From NCBI RefSeq assembly GCF_000154825.1, contig NZ_DS560015.1, positions 211,052 to 275,051 of the forward strand: DNA of 64,000 nt. Direction: 5' to 3'. This document shows positions 43,163 through 53,073 of the stretch, in pieces. This DNA is from Anaerofustis stercorihominis DSM 17244 (lineage in GTDB: Bacteria > Bacillota > Clostridia > Eubacteriales > Anaerofustaceae). Made by a program: the position numbers and the translations under genes. The notes under the pieces were generated by a model. The model was not told the DNA's origin and made no database searches. It was given only the letters and a program-made list of their open reading frames with translations. How positions within the stretch are numbered: position 1 is the first letter of the stretch; each line of letters opens with the position of its first letter.

Positions 43163-44080
43163 TTATTTAAGCTGAAGCAGCTTAACAGCTTCAGAACGTA
43201 TTAGTTTTGCATCAAGATACTCATGTGCAAGATAGCCTACTTGGTGATGCATGGTAAATAATTCTGTCAAAGCACGTACGCAGATTGGCATACGGTTGAT
43301 GATCCAGTAATAGCTGAAGTCACCAAATGCGATAATCTTATCTGTGCTTGGCATTGCATTGCAGATGTACACAGGTCTGCTCATGATAGTGTCGTTGATG
43401 TGATTCCAAATGTAGTTACCGTCCTTATCCTTAAGAGTGCGTAACTTCTGTGCAGTTTCATCGTTCATTAACCATACACCCTTAGTGCGATATTCCTGTT
43501 TGGTAGAGAAATACAGCGCAATGACATCATCATAGGTAAGTGCATCTGCTGTTACACCGACCTCAGCGCCATCGGTATCATGCAAAAATCCTGTAGGCAT
43601 ATCTACACCAGTACCATTTACAAATGCGTCTTCCTCAGATTTACCAAATCTTTTAGCAAAGCGGTTTACAAGGAAGTCTTCCATGTCGAATTTCATATCC
43701 TGCATAAAATCCATATCCATTCTATCGATGATGGCAAGTTTGTGGCATTTCACCTTTTTCTTAGTGAAAGATGATGCTACATCTTTTATAAAACGGTCGG
43801 TATTGCTTACTACCCATTCGGCTGGCTCATCACTATCAGAAAGCCAAATATCCAAATCAGAGTCAATAGTGGTAATGCTTGTGCAGATATTTCTGAAGAT
43901 ATATTCTTTCTTTAATGCATCCATAAACATACGATTACTGTCGTATGGAATAACGAACATATCACTTCCGGCGTTTCCTTTTCCCATAGTACTATACAGA
44001 ACGCCTTTTCCTTTCATCATCGTGTTCCAGAATGCTTTTCTGTAGGATTCGGATTCAATTGTAAAAGTGTCGTAATTCAT
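43163..44080 (-). CDS. HK97-type phage major capsid protein
   Basis: 305 aa from ATG at 44080 (AAGGAG 10 nt upstream; an in-frame ATG at 44101 precedes the ribosome site). Capsid-family features are SFTKKKVKCHKLAIIDRMD-like P-domain entry, DAFVNGTGVDMPTGFL, the segment GVWLMNDETAQKLR, and IIAFGDFSYYWI ... VGYLAHEYLDAKL near the end. No scaffold, protease, portal, terminase or tail gene is in the element. It could form a satellite capsid, serve as an encapsulin-like shell, or interfere with a helper phage. Confidence 0.88.
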   Translation of the reverse strand: MNYDTFTIESESYRKAFWNTMMKGKGVLYSTMGKGNAGSDMFVIPYDSNRMFMDALKKEYIFRNICTSITTIDSDLDIWLSDSDEPAEWVVSNTDRFIKDVASSFTKKKVKCHKLAIIDRMDMDFMQDMKFDMEDFLVNRFAKRFGKSEEDAFVNGTGVDMPTGFLHDTDGAEVGVTADALTYDDVIALYFSTKQEYRTKGVWLMNDETAQKLRTLKDKDGNYIWNHINDTIMSRPVYICNAMPSTDKIIAFGDFSYYWIINRMPICVRALTELFTMHHQVGYLAHEYLDAKLIRSEAVKLLQLK

Positions 44081-44084
44081 AATC

Positions 44085-44375
44085 TTAAATCTCCTTTGCA
44101 TTGGTGTTAATATATTTTTTCTTAAGAGAATCAGCTTCTCTGAGTGAGATATGTCTGCACTCTATAAGTGCATCCATCATATGGTCAAATGACTGATAAG
44201 GATACTGTTTGCCCTGATACCAGACAAAGAACACTTTGTCTTCAGTTGGATATAGCGGGCAAAGAATAACAACAGCGTCATCTTTGTTTTGAGGGACGAT
44301 ATCCAGAATGTAAAATGTCTGAAAATCGATCCATGTATTGCGTAAATAATGTGCAACCTTCTTATCAATATTCAT
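44085..44375 (-). CDS. Hypothetical protein of the mobile element
   Basis: 96 aa from ATG at 44375 (CGGAGA upstream). Unrecognised. It has a compact layout with VVILCPLYPTEDKVFFVWYQGKQ and a C-terminal helix of charged residues (READSLKKKYI). No membrane segment. It ends 4 nt before the capsid gene start and is probably cotranscribed with it; a role with the capsid protein is possible but not shown. Confidence 0.7.
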   Translation of the reverse strand: MNIDKKVAHYLRNTWIDFQTFYILDIVPQNKDDAVVILCPLYPTEDKVFFVWYQGKQYPYQSFDHMMDALIECRHISLREADSLKKKYINTNAKEI

Positions 44376-44399
44376 GTGTTTATTTCTCCGTTTTCTCAT

Positions 44400-44519
44400 A
44401 AAAAATTGTTGTGTTTGATTTAGGTTTAATTACCCCTTTGATTTCGCCTTGTTTGTACGCAAGACCCCACGCCGTTCCACGGTAAAAGAAAGCGTGGAGA
44501 TTTGCACCGCCCCTAGGGG
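44400..44519. other. Short GC-richer spacer with hairpin
   Basis: CCACGC ... GCGTGG (about 44467-44496) can pair around a 20-nt loop. It separates two small genes of the element; no gene is seen. Confidence 0.4.
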
Positions 44520-44834
44520 TTAAAGTTCAATGCGACACTTGTTTTGACAGAAGTTAGAAAGTTTTTTGTTGTATATCCTGTCATCTTCTTCTGTCCACTC
44601 GTGAAGATTGTTGCTGATGATAAAATCTTCTAAGTCCTTACGGGATAGAAATGTTGCATCGAATAAATCTCCGAAAATGCTCCAACAAGCGTGGTCTGCT
44701 TTAACGCTACACTGTACAAGAAATGCTTTTCCTTTACTATTTGCAAGCATAACCACAGGTTGGTATTTGTTGATATGTTTCATGTCATGTACATATCGGT
44801 CGAAGATAGATGTATCAAATCTGTATTTGCTCAT
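44520..44834 (-). CDS. Hypothetical protein of the mobile element
   Basis: 104 aa, AAGGAG before ATG. Unrecognised. The sequence has a beta-rich core (PVVMLANSKGKAFLVQCSV) and a C-terminal helical part. No membrane segment or known motif. It overlaps the end of a very small ORF upstream (ATGA), suggesting coupling. Confidence 0.7.
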   Translation of the reverse strand: MSKYRFDTSIFDRYVHDMKHINKYQPVVMLANSKGKAFLVQCSVKADHACWSIFGDLFDATFLSRKDLEDFIISNNLHEWTEEDDRIYNKKLSNFCQNKCRIEL

Positions 44835-44893
44835 GTGTCTACTCCTTTCCAGGCTATTGCCTTAATCGTTGATGTTCTTAGGTTATCTAGCAC
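44831..44893 (-). CDS. Possible 20-residue coupled peptide
   Basis: GTG at 44893 with AAGGAGGTGATG upstream encodes VLDNLRTSTIKAIAWKGVDT and stops in the ATGA that starts the next gene. The strong ribosome site otherwise leads only to ATG-TGC-TAG. It may be a coupling peptide or a chance ORF. Confidence 0.35.
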   Translation of the reverse strand: MLDNLRTSTIKAIAWKGVDT

Positions 44894-44916
44894 ATACGCA
44901 TCACCTCCTTCACAGT

Positions 44917-45001
44917 TGGGGCAATGGGGCAGATAAATATATATTTTCTCTATAGAGAGTAGAATTTTAAATCAACTATATATACTTGCCACAATGCCCC
45001 A
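44917..45001. repeat. Nested inverted repeat next to the primase gene
   Basis: TGGGGCAATGGGGCA (44917-44931) and TGCCACAATGCCCCA (44987-45001) are 13/15 complementary. At the centre is the perfect palindrome TCTCTATAGAGA (44947-44958). The left arm contains GGGGCA twice. It could be an origin, a primase site or an operator. Confidence 0.6.
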
Positions 45002-45006
45002 TGTTA

Positions 45007-47319
45007 TTATTCAAGAAAATCCGAAAGCAATCTGTAACCTATGACCATTGTGGTTTTCTCTCCGCCACCTTTCGGTCTTTTTCTGACTACGTTCGCCACA
45101 GCTTCAAGACTTTGTTTAAAGTTCTTCATGCTTTCGGCATAGTGACCGTTCTCGGCACACCAATCCTTATAGCATCTGTATACAGAAGAAGTCCTTTCTT
45201 CAAAGTCCCCTTGCTCCATGCAGTCTTCCATAAAGAGAACCATCTTATCGCTGTCATGCTGATATCTTGCAGTTGCATCTTTTACAGAATGTGGAAGTAC
45301 AAGCCCTTCTTTTCGTAGAAGTGCATATCCTTCAAGCAGCCAATTCAAAATAGCACTCTGTACTTCTGGTCTTGAAAACTCCTGTTTTAACGACTTGTCC
45401 TGTTCCGACTCATCAAAATGCCTTTCAAAAGGAACAATGATGACTCGACCACTTGTAAAAATGGTCATATCATTGACTGCAGGCAGATAATTGGTATTGA
45501 TGTAAAGCTTGAACAATGGCTGAAAATCAAAACTGTTCTCATGAAGAAAACGAGCATTGATGGTATCATTACCGGTCATGCTTTTTACCTGTGCTGCATT
45601 AAGGACAAGTCCTTTACCGGGTTCCGAGATATTTACAAATCGCACTCCTGCGAGACGGGCAATATCTTCGGTTGGCTGAGAACTGTTTGCATTATTCTTT
45701 TGAGCAAGTGTTTCGGGTCTTGCCGTACAACCATAAGAGCCAAGTACCTTTAATACACTTTCACAGAGAGTTCCTTTGCCATTACGAGTGCTTGCACCAT
45801 AGAGAATGGTCATACACTCATGTCTTGTATCTCCTGTAAGTCCGTAACCAAGCAGTTTCTGTAGAAATTTTGCTTTTTCCTTATCACCGAACATGATCTC
45901 TGAGATAAACTTATCCCATCTATGGCTTTTGGCATTTGGATCATATATGACATTGGAAATTTTCGTTAATTTATCACTGCTTTTATGCTCCAGACATTCA
46001 AAGGTATCCACACGAAGTGTTCCGTTTTTACAGTTGAAGATATATGGATCGGAATCAAATTCTGATACGGAAATGGGATGATACACCTATGCATCTTTTA
46101 GAATATTGATTCTGCACCCATGTGACTGCCATCGTTTGGAATAGTCCATATAGCTTTTTCGTTTATGCTCGTCTGTAATTTTCAAAGCATACATATGCAG
46201 AAGATTTGCAAGATTCATACATAACTTCATAGCTTTAAGTCCGCCGACATCCTGTTTCCATATACCATTCTCGTAATAAAACCACGATTTTCGCTCAGGC
46301 ACATAGCGAAGACAGTTTTCATAAAAATCTGCAAAGAGCATTCCTGCACCGATATCCGTCCAAGGATACTTTGTAATATCTTCGGGATTTAAAGCAATAA
46401 GCCTATTCATTTCATCATCAAAATCTTCACTTGCAGGAGCAGGAACTATCGGAGAATAGAAGTTCTTCATACCTGACAATGCTTTATCTATCGTTATTTC
46501 TCCATAAGTTTTGCTTCCGTGCATTTCATCCCACTTGCTACGAAATAAGGCAGACTCACGAAACAGTCTGTCTATCTGTTCTTTATTTCCGTTGCAATAG
46601 AATGAGAGTATAGATACAAGTCCTAAGTCTGCTTCACTCTGTGACGGATAATCGGAAATATCTCCATTCCACAGATTTTGAAATTTGTTCCTTTGCTTTG
46701 ATACCGTTGCTTTAGCAATGACACTTTCATCGGATAAAAATGATGGCCTGTTTTCAAAATTCAAATCGTTAACTGTCGGTACTTTTCTTTTCATATATGT
46801 ATCAATCAGCCACTGTAAACCATCTGTATTTTCTGCTATTTCATTTTTGAGATATACATCACCTGTGATAGTGACAAAACGATTTGTAGCACCTGCAACA
46901 TAAACCTCGATATCACCTTTCTTGATATGGTAGGTATCTTTGTCATAGACATAACCGTCAGCAACAAATAGAATTATGCGCAGACCTGTTCCGCTCGGAC
47001 TTATCTCTATGTATGTATTTCCGAAATGAGATGTGATATCTTCCGCAAGAGAACTGAGCTTGCCATCTTCAATACAATGGTCTAGGTCAATAGCAATCAA
47101 CTTACCATCCACACGGATTCCAATACCGTCATAAATATTCAGTGCATTAATTGCTGAATCAAAGTCAGTAAAAGTGCTTGGGATTTTCACTGATGCGTGA
47201 GCGTTAGTCATTGGATTGTATGGAACTTTTGTCATTCCAGAATCTCTATTCTCGTATCTCCAGTTGCACCATTTGGCATTTGCTTTTAGATATGGTGGTA
47301 TATTTTCAGTTTTTACCAT
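45007..47319 (-). pseudogene. P4-type primase/helicase gene interrupted by one in-frame amber codon
   Basis: Two ORFs are contiguous in one frame: 47319-46087 (410 aa) and 46086-45007 (359 aa), separated only by TAG at 46089-46087. The first part holds the bifunctional primase-polymerase domain ([23 protein letters not shown]). The second begins at the conserved FDSDPYIFNCKNGTL region and holds the SF3 helicase Walker A GASTRNGKGT. The stop follows INILKDA, where relatives typically have Gln, Lys or Ser, so CAG to TAG is the simple explanation. Suppression or restart at GTG 46086 could still give function. AAAGGAGG precedes the ATG. Confidence 0.85.
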
Positions 47320-47399
47320 ATGAATTTCCTCCTTTATTTCGTCTTCAATAGCGAAAGGACAAAACCGATACGTTTAAGTACCAATTCTTAAAATTTTTT

Positions 47400-47690
47400 C
47401 CTTATAAGTTACAGGCAAAGGAAAATGCTTGTTTTTTACCCCTCAAAGAAAAAGCTTTCACGAATCCAATTCTGGATTGAGTTCATATCCCTCTAAGTAA
47501 CAGGTAAAAGAAAATGCCTGCTTTTTAACTTCTCAGAAAAACTTTTTTAATTTCCTCTCTAACTGGTAGCCACGGGAAGATGGCTAAAAGGACGTTTTTT
47601 CAAAACTTTTATATGAAAGTGAAACATCCTACGAAATTGCCCTCTACCTTATAGCCACTAGAGAGCATATAATCTGACGATTTTGAAAAA
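47400..47690. repeat. Four imperfect hairpin-bearing units upstream of the primase
   Basis: Units begin near 47400, 47489, 47553 and 47640, each with a CCTCT/CCTTA start, a small hairpin and a T-rich tail. The stems are ACAGGC/GCTTGT, CAGG/CCTG, TAGCC/GGCTA and TTATA/TATAA, all different, with A/G-rich loops of about 10 nt. Non-coding. Confidence 0.55.
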
Positions 47691-47804
47691 TAAAATAAAA
47701 ATCCCCCAAGTCATATAGACCGGAGGGTAGGCACTAGAAAAATTCATAATTATGTGGTATAATAACGCTATATTTTTGAGATTACAAAGACTAGGAGATG
47801 CGAT

Positions 47805-48041
47805 ATGGAGTTACCGGAAGAGATAAAGCGAATTAGACAACGAAGTCTATTAACACAAAATGATTTTGCTAAAGAAGTAAAAGTTGCATTCTCAACTGTA
47901 AATAGATGGGAATGTGGAAAAGCAAAACCTAATATCAATGCGATGAAAAGTATTAAAGAATTTTGCCTTAATCATGATATAGATTATTCAACTGTTGAAG
48001 AGGCATGGCTTAACTACACTGTGGAGGTTAAAGAAAAATGA
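47805..48041 (+). CDS. XRE-family helix-turn-helix protein of the defence cassette
   Basis: 78 aa. The helix-turn-helix covers LTQNDFAKEVKVAFSTVNRWE (split family pattern, residues about 16-36) followed by GKAKPNINAMKSI. The protein is little more than the DNA-binding domain. Its stop overlaps the ATG of the methyltransferase gene (ATGA). It probably controls expression of the modification and restriction genes, like C proteins. GGAG precedes ATG. Confidence 0.88.
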   Translation: MELPEEIKRIRQRSLLTQNDFAKEVKVAFSTVNRWECGKAKPNINAMKSIKEFCLNHDIDYSTVEEAWLNYTVEVKEK

Positions 48042-50095
48042 TTAAAGATATTTTGAATTCAAATGAAGAAATACTTCCAAACACTAAACAAATAGAAGTA
48101 TTGAAGGAGAATTTTCCTGCCTGTTTTAACGCAGACGGCAGTTTTGATCTTGAAAGATTCAAAGAATATTTAAGTGACAAGTTAATGGTTAGTAATGAAG
48201 GTTACGAATTAAGATTCCTTGGAAAGAATTATGCTCGCTTGTTAGCATCTATTGATACTACTACTGTTATTGTGCCAGACGAAGAACATAACAACAAACC
48301 AGAAAACAAAGATAGCCAGAATATTTATATTTCAGGAGATAACCTTGATGGGTTAAAGCACTTGCTTAAAAGCTATGCACATCAGGTTAAATGTATTTAT
48401 ATAGATCCTCCATATAATACAGGCTCTGATGGATTTGTTTATAATGATAATTTTAACTTTTCGGCTGAAGAGTTATCAACAAAGTTAAGCATTGACGAGG
48501 AACAAGCGCAAAGAATTCTTGATTTAACAAAGAGCGGTTCAGCTTCCCACTCTGCATGGCTTATGTTTATGTATTCTCGTTTATTGTTGGCGAGGGATTT
48601 GCTCACAGATGATGGCGTTATTTTTATATCTATTGATGATAATGAACAAAGTAATCTAAAACTGATATGTGATGATGTTTTTGGAGAAGAAAACTTTGTT
48701 GCAAATATTATCGTTCAAGCAAATAAGAGGGGGCAAACATATAAGCAACTTGCTAAAACTCACGAATATCTTTTTGTTTATACAAAGAATGTTTCAACCG
48801 AACTTAATGAGTTAAGTAAAGGGCAAGGAGCATTTGATAAACAAGACAATATTGGAGAATTTGAAGAAAGAGAATTGAGAAACAGAAACCCTAAATTTGG
48901 AAAATTTAATAGACCAAATCTTTACTATCCAATATATACAAATCCAAATTCAATTGATGAATGTGGATATTGTCCTGTTTCACTAGAAAAAAGCGAAGAA
49001 TTCAGCATTGAAATTTTACCGTTAAACAGTGAAGGTGAAGAAAGTTGTTGGCGTTGGGGGAAAGATAAATTTAACCGTTTTAATAATTCATCCTCATCTA
49101 TGGAAAGTGAATTAGTGGCAAAGAAAAAGAACACTGGTGAATATGGATGTTATGAGAAATATAGAAAAGGAACATTTAAAGCTAAAACCATATGGTATGA
49201 AGATGATTTGGTAGGAGATTTATCGGGAGAAGACGATGATATTTGGGAAGAAACAAATGTTATAACAGAACAAGGTTCAAAAGAACTAACCGCCTATGAA
49301 ATGGGAGATGCGTTTGATTTTCCAAAACCAACTTATTTAATAAAGAAAGTATTCCATATAGGTTCAAATGATGGAGATATATGTTTAGATTTCTTTTCTG
49401 GTTCTGCATCTTCTTTTGAAGCATTATTATCATTGAACGCTGAAAGCAATGATACCAGAACCATGATTGCTGTTCAGTTGCCAGAAGATTTAGATAAAAA
49501 AATTTCCAATGATTCAAAGACTGAAAAAGCAAAAACGCAGAAAGTTCTTGATTTTTTAGATAGTGTAAATCGAAAGCATACACTTGATCAAGTTGGATTA
49601 GAAAGAATTCATAGGGCAACATCTAAAATTAAAGAAACATACCCAGATGCAAAAGATTCTCTTGGCTTTAAGCACTATACCCTTGAAGAGCCAAATACAA
49701 CTACTCTTGATAAGTTGGAAAATTTTGTTCCAGAAGATCAAGGTATGTTCTTAACAAATGATATCCTTACAGACTTTGGAACAAATACTGTTTTGACAAC
49801 ATGGCTTGTTCATGACGGATACGGGTTTAATGCAGATGTACAAAAAATAGATTTTGAGGGATATACGGGATATTTCATTGATAAACACCTATATCTCATT
49901 GATGCTGATATTACAAAAGACGCTATTGCTGCCATTGTAGATAAATATGAAACGGACGGTAACTTTAATCCGGGAAATGTAGTGTTGTTCGGATATAGCT
50001 TTGTTTGGACTATGACAGAAGACCTTAAAATGAATTTAGCAAGACTCAAAGATACGGAAAAGAACCTTCGTATAAACTTTGATGTACGCTATTAA
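48038..50095 (+). CDS. mod: Type III restriction system methyltransferase (Mod)
   Basis: 685 aa. N6-adenine methyltransferase of the beta class: DPPY at residues 123-126 precedes the SAM-binding FSGSAS at about 453-457 (usual FxGxG form). The intervening region is the target-recognition domain. The N-terminal Mod_N-like part includes IYISGDNLDGL. In type III systems Mod gives sequence specificity and protects host DNA. It starts 4 nt inside the XRE gene and is followed by res after 11 nt. Confidence 0.93.
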   Translation: MIKDILNSNEEILPNTKQIEVLKENFPACFNADGSFDLERFKEYLSDKLMVSNEGYELRFLGKNYARLLASIDTTTVIVPDEEHNNKPENKDSQNIYISGDNLDGLKHLLKSYAHQVKCIYIDPPYNTGSDGFVYNDNFNFSAEELSTKLSIDEEQAQRILDLTKSGSASHSAWLMFMYSRLLLARDLLTDDGVIFISIDDNEQSNLKLICDDVFGEENFVANIIVQANKRGQTYKQLAKTHEYLFVYTKNVSTELNELSKGQGAFDKQDNIGEFEERELRNRNPKFGKFNRPNLYYPIYTNPNSIDECGYCPVSLEKSEEFSIEILPLNSEGEESCWRWGKDKFNRFNNSSSSMESELVAKKKNTGEYGCYEKYRKGTFKAKTIWYEDDLVGDLSGEDDDIWEETNVITEQGSKELTAYEMGDAFDFPKPTYLIKKVFHIGSNDGDICLDFFSGSASSFEALLSLNAESNDTRTMIAVQLPEDLDKKISNDSKTEKAKTQKVLDFLDSVNRKHTLDQVGLERIHRATSKIKETYPDAKDSLGFKHYTLEEPNTTTLDKLENFVPEDQGMFLTNDILTDFGTNTVLTTWLVHDGYGFNADVQKIDFEGYTGYFIDKHLYLIDADITKDAIAAIVDKYETDGNFNPGNVVLFGYSFVWTMTEDLKMNLARLKDTEKNLRINFDVRY

Positions 50096-50106
50096 GGAGG
50101 CATAAC

Positions 50107-53073
50107 ATGGAACTAATCCTCCAACAACAATTACCACATCAGCAAAAAGCAATTGATGCTATTGTTGATGTATTTAGCGGTGCCTATATTTCAGCACCAA
50201 CACAATTTTATACAAATCCCACTTTTTCATTGGCTGATACTCACATTGCAACAAATATAAAAAGATTGCAATCTGAGTTACCGCCGGAATATCATTCAAA
50301 TGTTCCTGTTTCAGACAGTGAGTATCTCAATCTGGATATAAAGATGGAAACAGGAACGGGTAAAACATATGTCTATACAAAGACGATGTTTGAACTGCAT
50401 AAAAGATACGGCTTTAATAAATTTATCATTGCTGTACCCTCTCTGGCAATTAAAGCCGGTACAGAGCAATTCTTAAACGAACCATATGCAAGACGCCATT
50501 TCACCGATGGCTGTGGATACGGAACTGAAATTGAAACATTGGTACTGGAATCACCGAAAAACAAGAAAAAAGGTCGTTCTTATTTTCCTAGTGTAGTAAG
50601 TGAATTTGTAAAAGGTTCTTGCCAAAATACAAAGAAAATATATGTATTGCTTGTTAATATGCAATTATTGACAAATGGTAAAATGTTAACTCGTGATGAT
50701 TATGACTATGGAGTGGAAGGCTTTTATAGACCATTCAATGCCATTGCATCTACTAAGCCAATTGTGATTATTGATGAACCACATCGCTTTTCACGTGATC
50801 AAAAAGCTTTTAAAGTTATTCTCGATGAGATTAAGCCTCAATCGATTATCCGTTTTGGTGCAACTTTTCCGGAAACAACTACAGGAAGAGGGAAAAATAA
50901 AATTACAATTAAGGATTACCAAAATCTTCTTTATGATTTAAATGCTTGTGCATCTTTTAATCAGGGTTTAATCAAGGGTGTAGCAAAGGAACATTTTGAG
51001 CCTGTTTCAAAGAAAGAAGAAAAAGTAAAAATAACATCTATTGATAGCAAAGAAGCAGTTCATTTTCAGTATAAAAAGAAAGATGAAGCAGCAAGAAACT
51101 TTACACTGAAAAAAGGAGATTCTTTATCAATTATTAGTGATGCTTTTGAGGGAATAACTATTTCTGTAATTGATAAAACATCGGTTGAATTCTCCAACGG
51201 AATTATTAAGACTTCCGGAGAGGAACTTGATGTTGATATTTACATGACCTCATATCAGGAACAGATGCTGAGACTGGCTCTGCAGCGTCATTTTGAAACA
51301 GAAAAAGAAAATTTCTGTAATCGCAACTATAAGATTAAAACCTTAGCATTGTTTTTCATTGATGACATCACATCATATCGAAGTAGTGATGACGGCAAGA
51401 AGCCATATCTTCTAACAATGTTTGAAGAATTGTTGAAAGAACAAATAGAAAAAACCATATCATCTTTAAATGAGCACGATAAAGAATATAGAGACTATCT
51501 TGAAGCAAGCCTTTCAGATTTAAGTGCTTGTCATGCGGGGTATTTCTCTCAAGATAATAGTGATTCAGATGAAGACATAGCAAAAGAAGTTGATACCATT
51601 TTACATGGTAAAACACAGCTTTTGTCTTTTAAGAATGAAGATGGAACACTGAATACACTACGTTTTCTCTTTTCTAAATGGACTTTAAAAGAAGGCTGGG
51701 ATAATCCTAATGTGTTTACTATTGCAAAACTTCGTTCAAGTGGAAGTGAAAACAGTAAGCTTCAGGAAGTAGGACGAGGATTACGTCTTCCTGTTGATGA
51801 AAACGGAAATAGAATATCTAATGAAGAGTTCACACTGAATTATATTGTTGATTTTACAGAGGCAGACTTTGCTCAAAAACTTGTGGATCAAATAAATGGA
51901 GAACTTCCACAAACAGCAATTATTTCTGAAGAAAAATTGAATGCAGTAGCAAAGAAAATCGGCAAATCAAGTGATGATTTATTTGATGAACTTTATGATA
52001 AGCGTTACATTGACAGACATCTTAATATCAAACCAGAAACAAGAGATTTGTTCTTTGCAGAATATCCTGATTTTGCTAAAGGCTTATCTGCTGGAAAAGT
52101 TAAAGATAGAAATAAAGATAAACCAAAACCTGTGAAAATCCGCAAAGCTGTTTATAACGAAATAAAGGAACTTTGGGAAACTATCAATCACAGATATTTG
52201 TTGTTTTATGATAATGATTTAAATGATAATTTAGATGATGTTGTGTTGAAACTCTTTGAAAAGCCGGGAGTTTTTACGGATTTGGTTATGCGCAGTGACC
52301 GAGATGTGGTTGAAAGCAATGGAGCCGAGATGAATGTTATAAGAGAAACAGGGGTACAGTATGTAATTCAGAAAACAATTCCATACAATGTTTTTCTAAA
52401 AAGAATATCATCTGCTACAAATTTACCAATTAAAGTATTACACACAGCATTGACTAAATATGCACAAAAGCATGGAACTGAGTTTACTGCACATATCAAT
52501 GAGAATACGGTAGCAGGTTTCTGTGCAGAATTTTCTGCATGGAAGAATGATAATTTGCAAGGAAGATTTAGATATGAACGCAGTAAGGCTCCGTTAGGTG
52601 CAACAGCACTTACTTATGCAGACGGAACTGTAAGGAGCGAAATATCGCAAGGAAGGATAGGCACAAAAATTGTTCCCGGAACCCCTAGTGACAAGTATTT
52701 ATACGATTCCTACGCATATGATTCGCCATTGGAAAAAGACAATATTACTGCTGATATAGATGAAGTTATTGTCTACGGAAAAATTCCTAGAGCAAGCATT
52801 GCTATTCCTACAATTACCGGCGGAATGTATAGCCCAGACTTTATGTATGTGGTAAAGCATAAAAACGGACATAAAGAATTGAATATTATTGTTGAAACAA
52901 AAGATGTTGAAAACAAAACAGATTTGAGAGGTACTGAAAAAGCAAAAATAGAATGTGCAAAAGTATTCTTTAATATGCTTACTGCAGATGGCTATACAGT
53001 CCATTTCAGAGACCAATTAGGAAATAAACAAATGGCACAGATTATCAGTGAGGTTATGAGAGGTGAAAACTAG
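50107..53073 (+). CDS. res: Type III restriction endonuclease (Res)
   Basis: 988 aa. SF2 helicase with Walker A METGTGKT (residues 80-87), DEPH box (223-226, DExH variant), and helicase C-terminal motifs (KWTLKEGWDNPNVF, LQEVGRGLRLP). The C-terminal endonuclease domain shows a PD-ExK site: Asp911 in SPDF, Glu930 and Lys932 in VETKD. It translocates on DNA and cleaves when two unmodified sites are met, together with Mod. All motifs are intact. Its stop overlaps the GTG of the next gene. Confidence 0.94.
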   Translation: MELILQQQLPHQQKAIDAIVDVFSGAYISAPTQFYTNPTFSLADTHIATNIKRLQSELPPEYHSNVPVSDSEYLNLDIKMETGTGKTYVYTKTMFELHKRYGFNKFIIAVPSLAIKAGTEQFLNEPYARRHFTDGCGYGTEIETLVLESPKNKKKGRSYFPSVVSEFVKGSCQNTKKIYVLLVNMQLLTNGKMLTRDDYDYGVEGFYRPFNAIASTKPIVIIDEPHRFSRDQKAFKVILDEIKPQSIIRFGATFPETTTGRGKNKITIKDYQNLLYDLNACASFNQGLIKGVAKEHFEPVSKKEEKVKITSIDSKEAVHFQYKKKDEAARNFTLKKGDSLSIISDAFEGITISVIDKTSVEFSNGIIKTSGEELDVDIYMTSYQEQMLRLALQRHFETEKENFCNRNYKIKTLALFFIDDITSYRSSDDGKKPYLLTMFEELLKEQIEKTISSLNEHDKEYRDYLEASLSDLSACHAGYFSQDNSDSDEDIAKEVDTILHGKTQLLSFKNEDGTLNTLRFLFSKWTLKEGWDNPNVFTIAKLRSSGSENSKLQEVGRGLRLPVDENGNRISNEEFTLNYIVDFTEADFAQKLVDQINGELPQTAIISEEKLNAVAKKIGKSSDDLFDELYDKRYIDRHLNIKPETRDLFFAEYPDFAKGLSAGKVKDRNKDKPKPVKIRKAVYNEIKELWETINHRYLLFYDNDLNDNLDDVVLKLFEKPGVFTDLVMRSDRDVVESNGAEMNVIRETGVQYVIQKTIPYNVFLKRISSATNLPIKVLHTALTKYAQKHGTEFTAHINENTVAGFCAEFSAWKNDNLQGRFRYERSKAPLGATALTYADGTVRSEISQGRIGTKIVPGTPSDKYLYDSYAYDSPLEKDNITADIDEVIVYGKIPRASIAIPTITGGMYSPDFMYVVKHKNGHKELNIIVETKDVENKTDLRGTEKAKIECAKVFFNMLTADGYTVHFRDQLGNKQMAQIISEVMRGEN

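Noticed and set aside
47400-47690. CRISPR array
   Set aside because: Units are imperfect, spacing varies from 64 to 89 bp, there are no identical direct repeats and no cas genes.
49260-49622. Minus-strand ORF of 120 codons inside mod
   Set aside because: Leu/Phe-rich shadow of the methyltransferase reading frame, no start signals.
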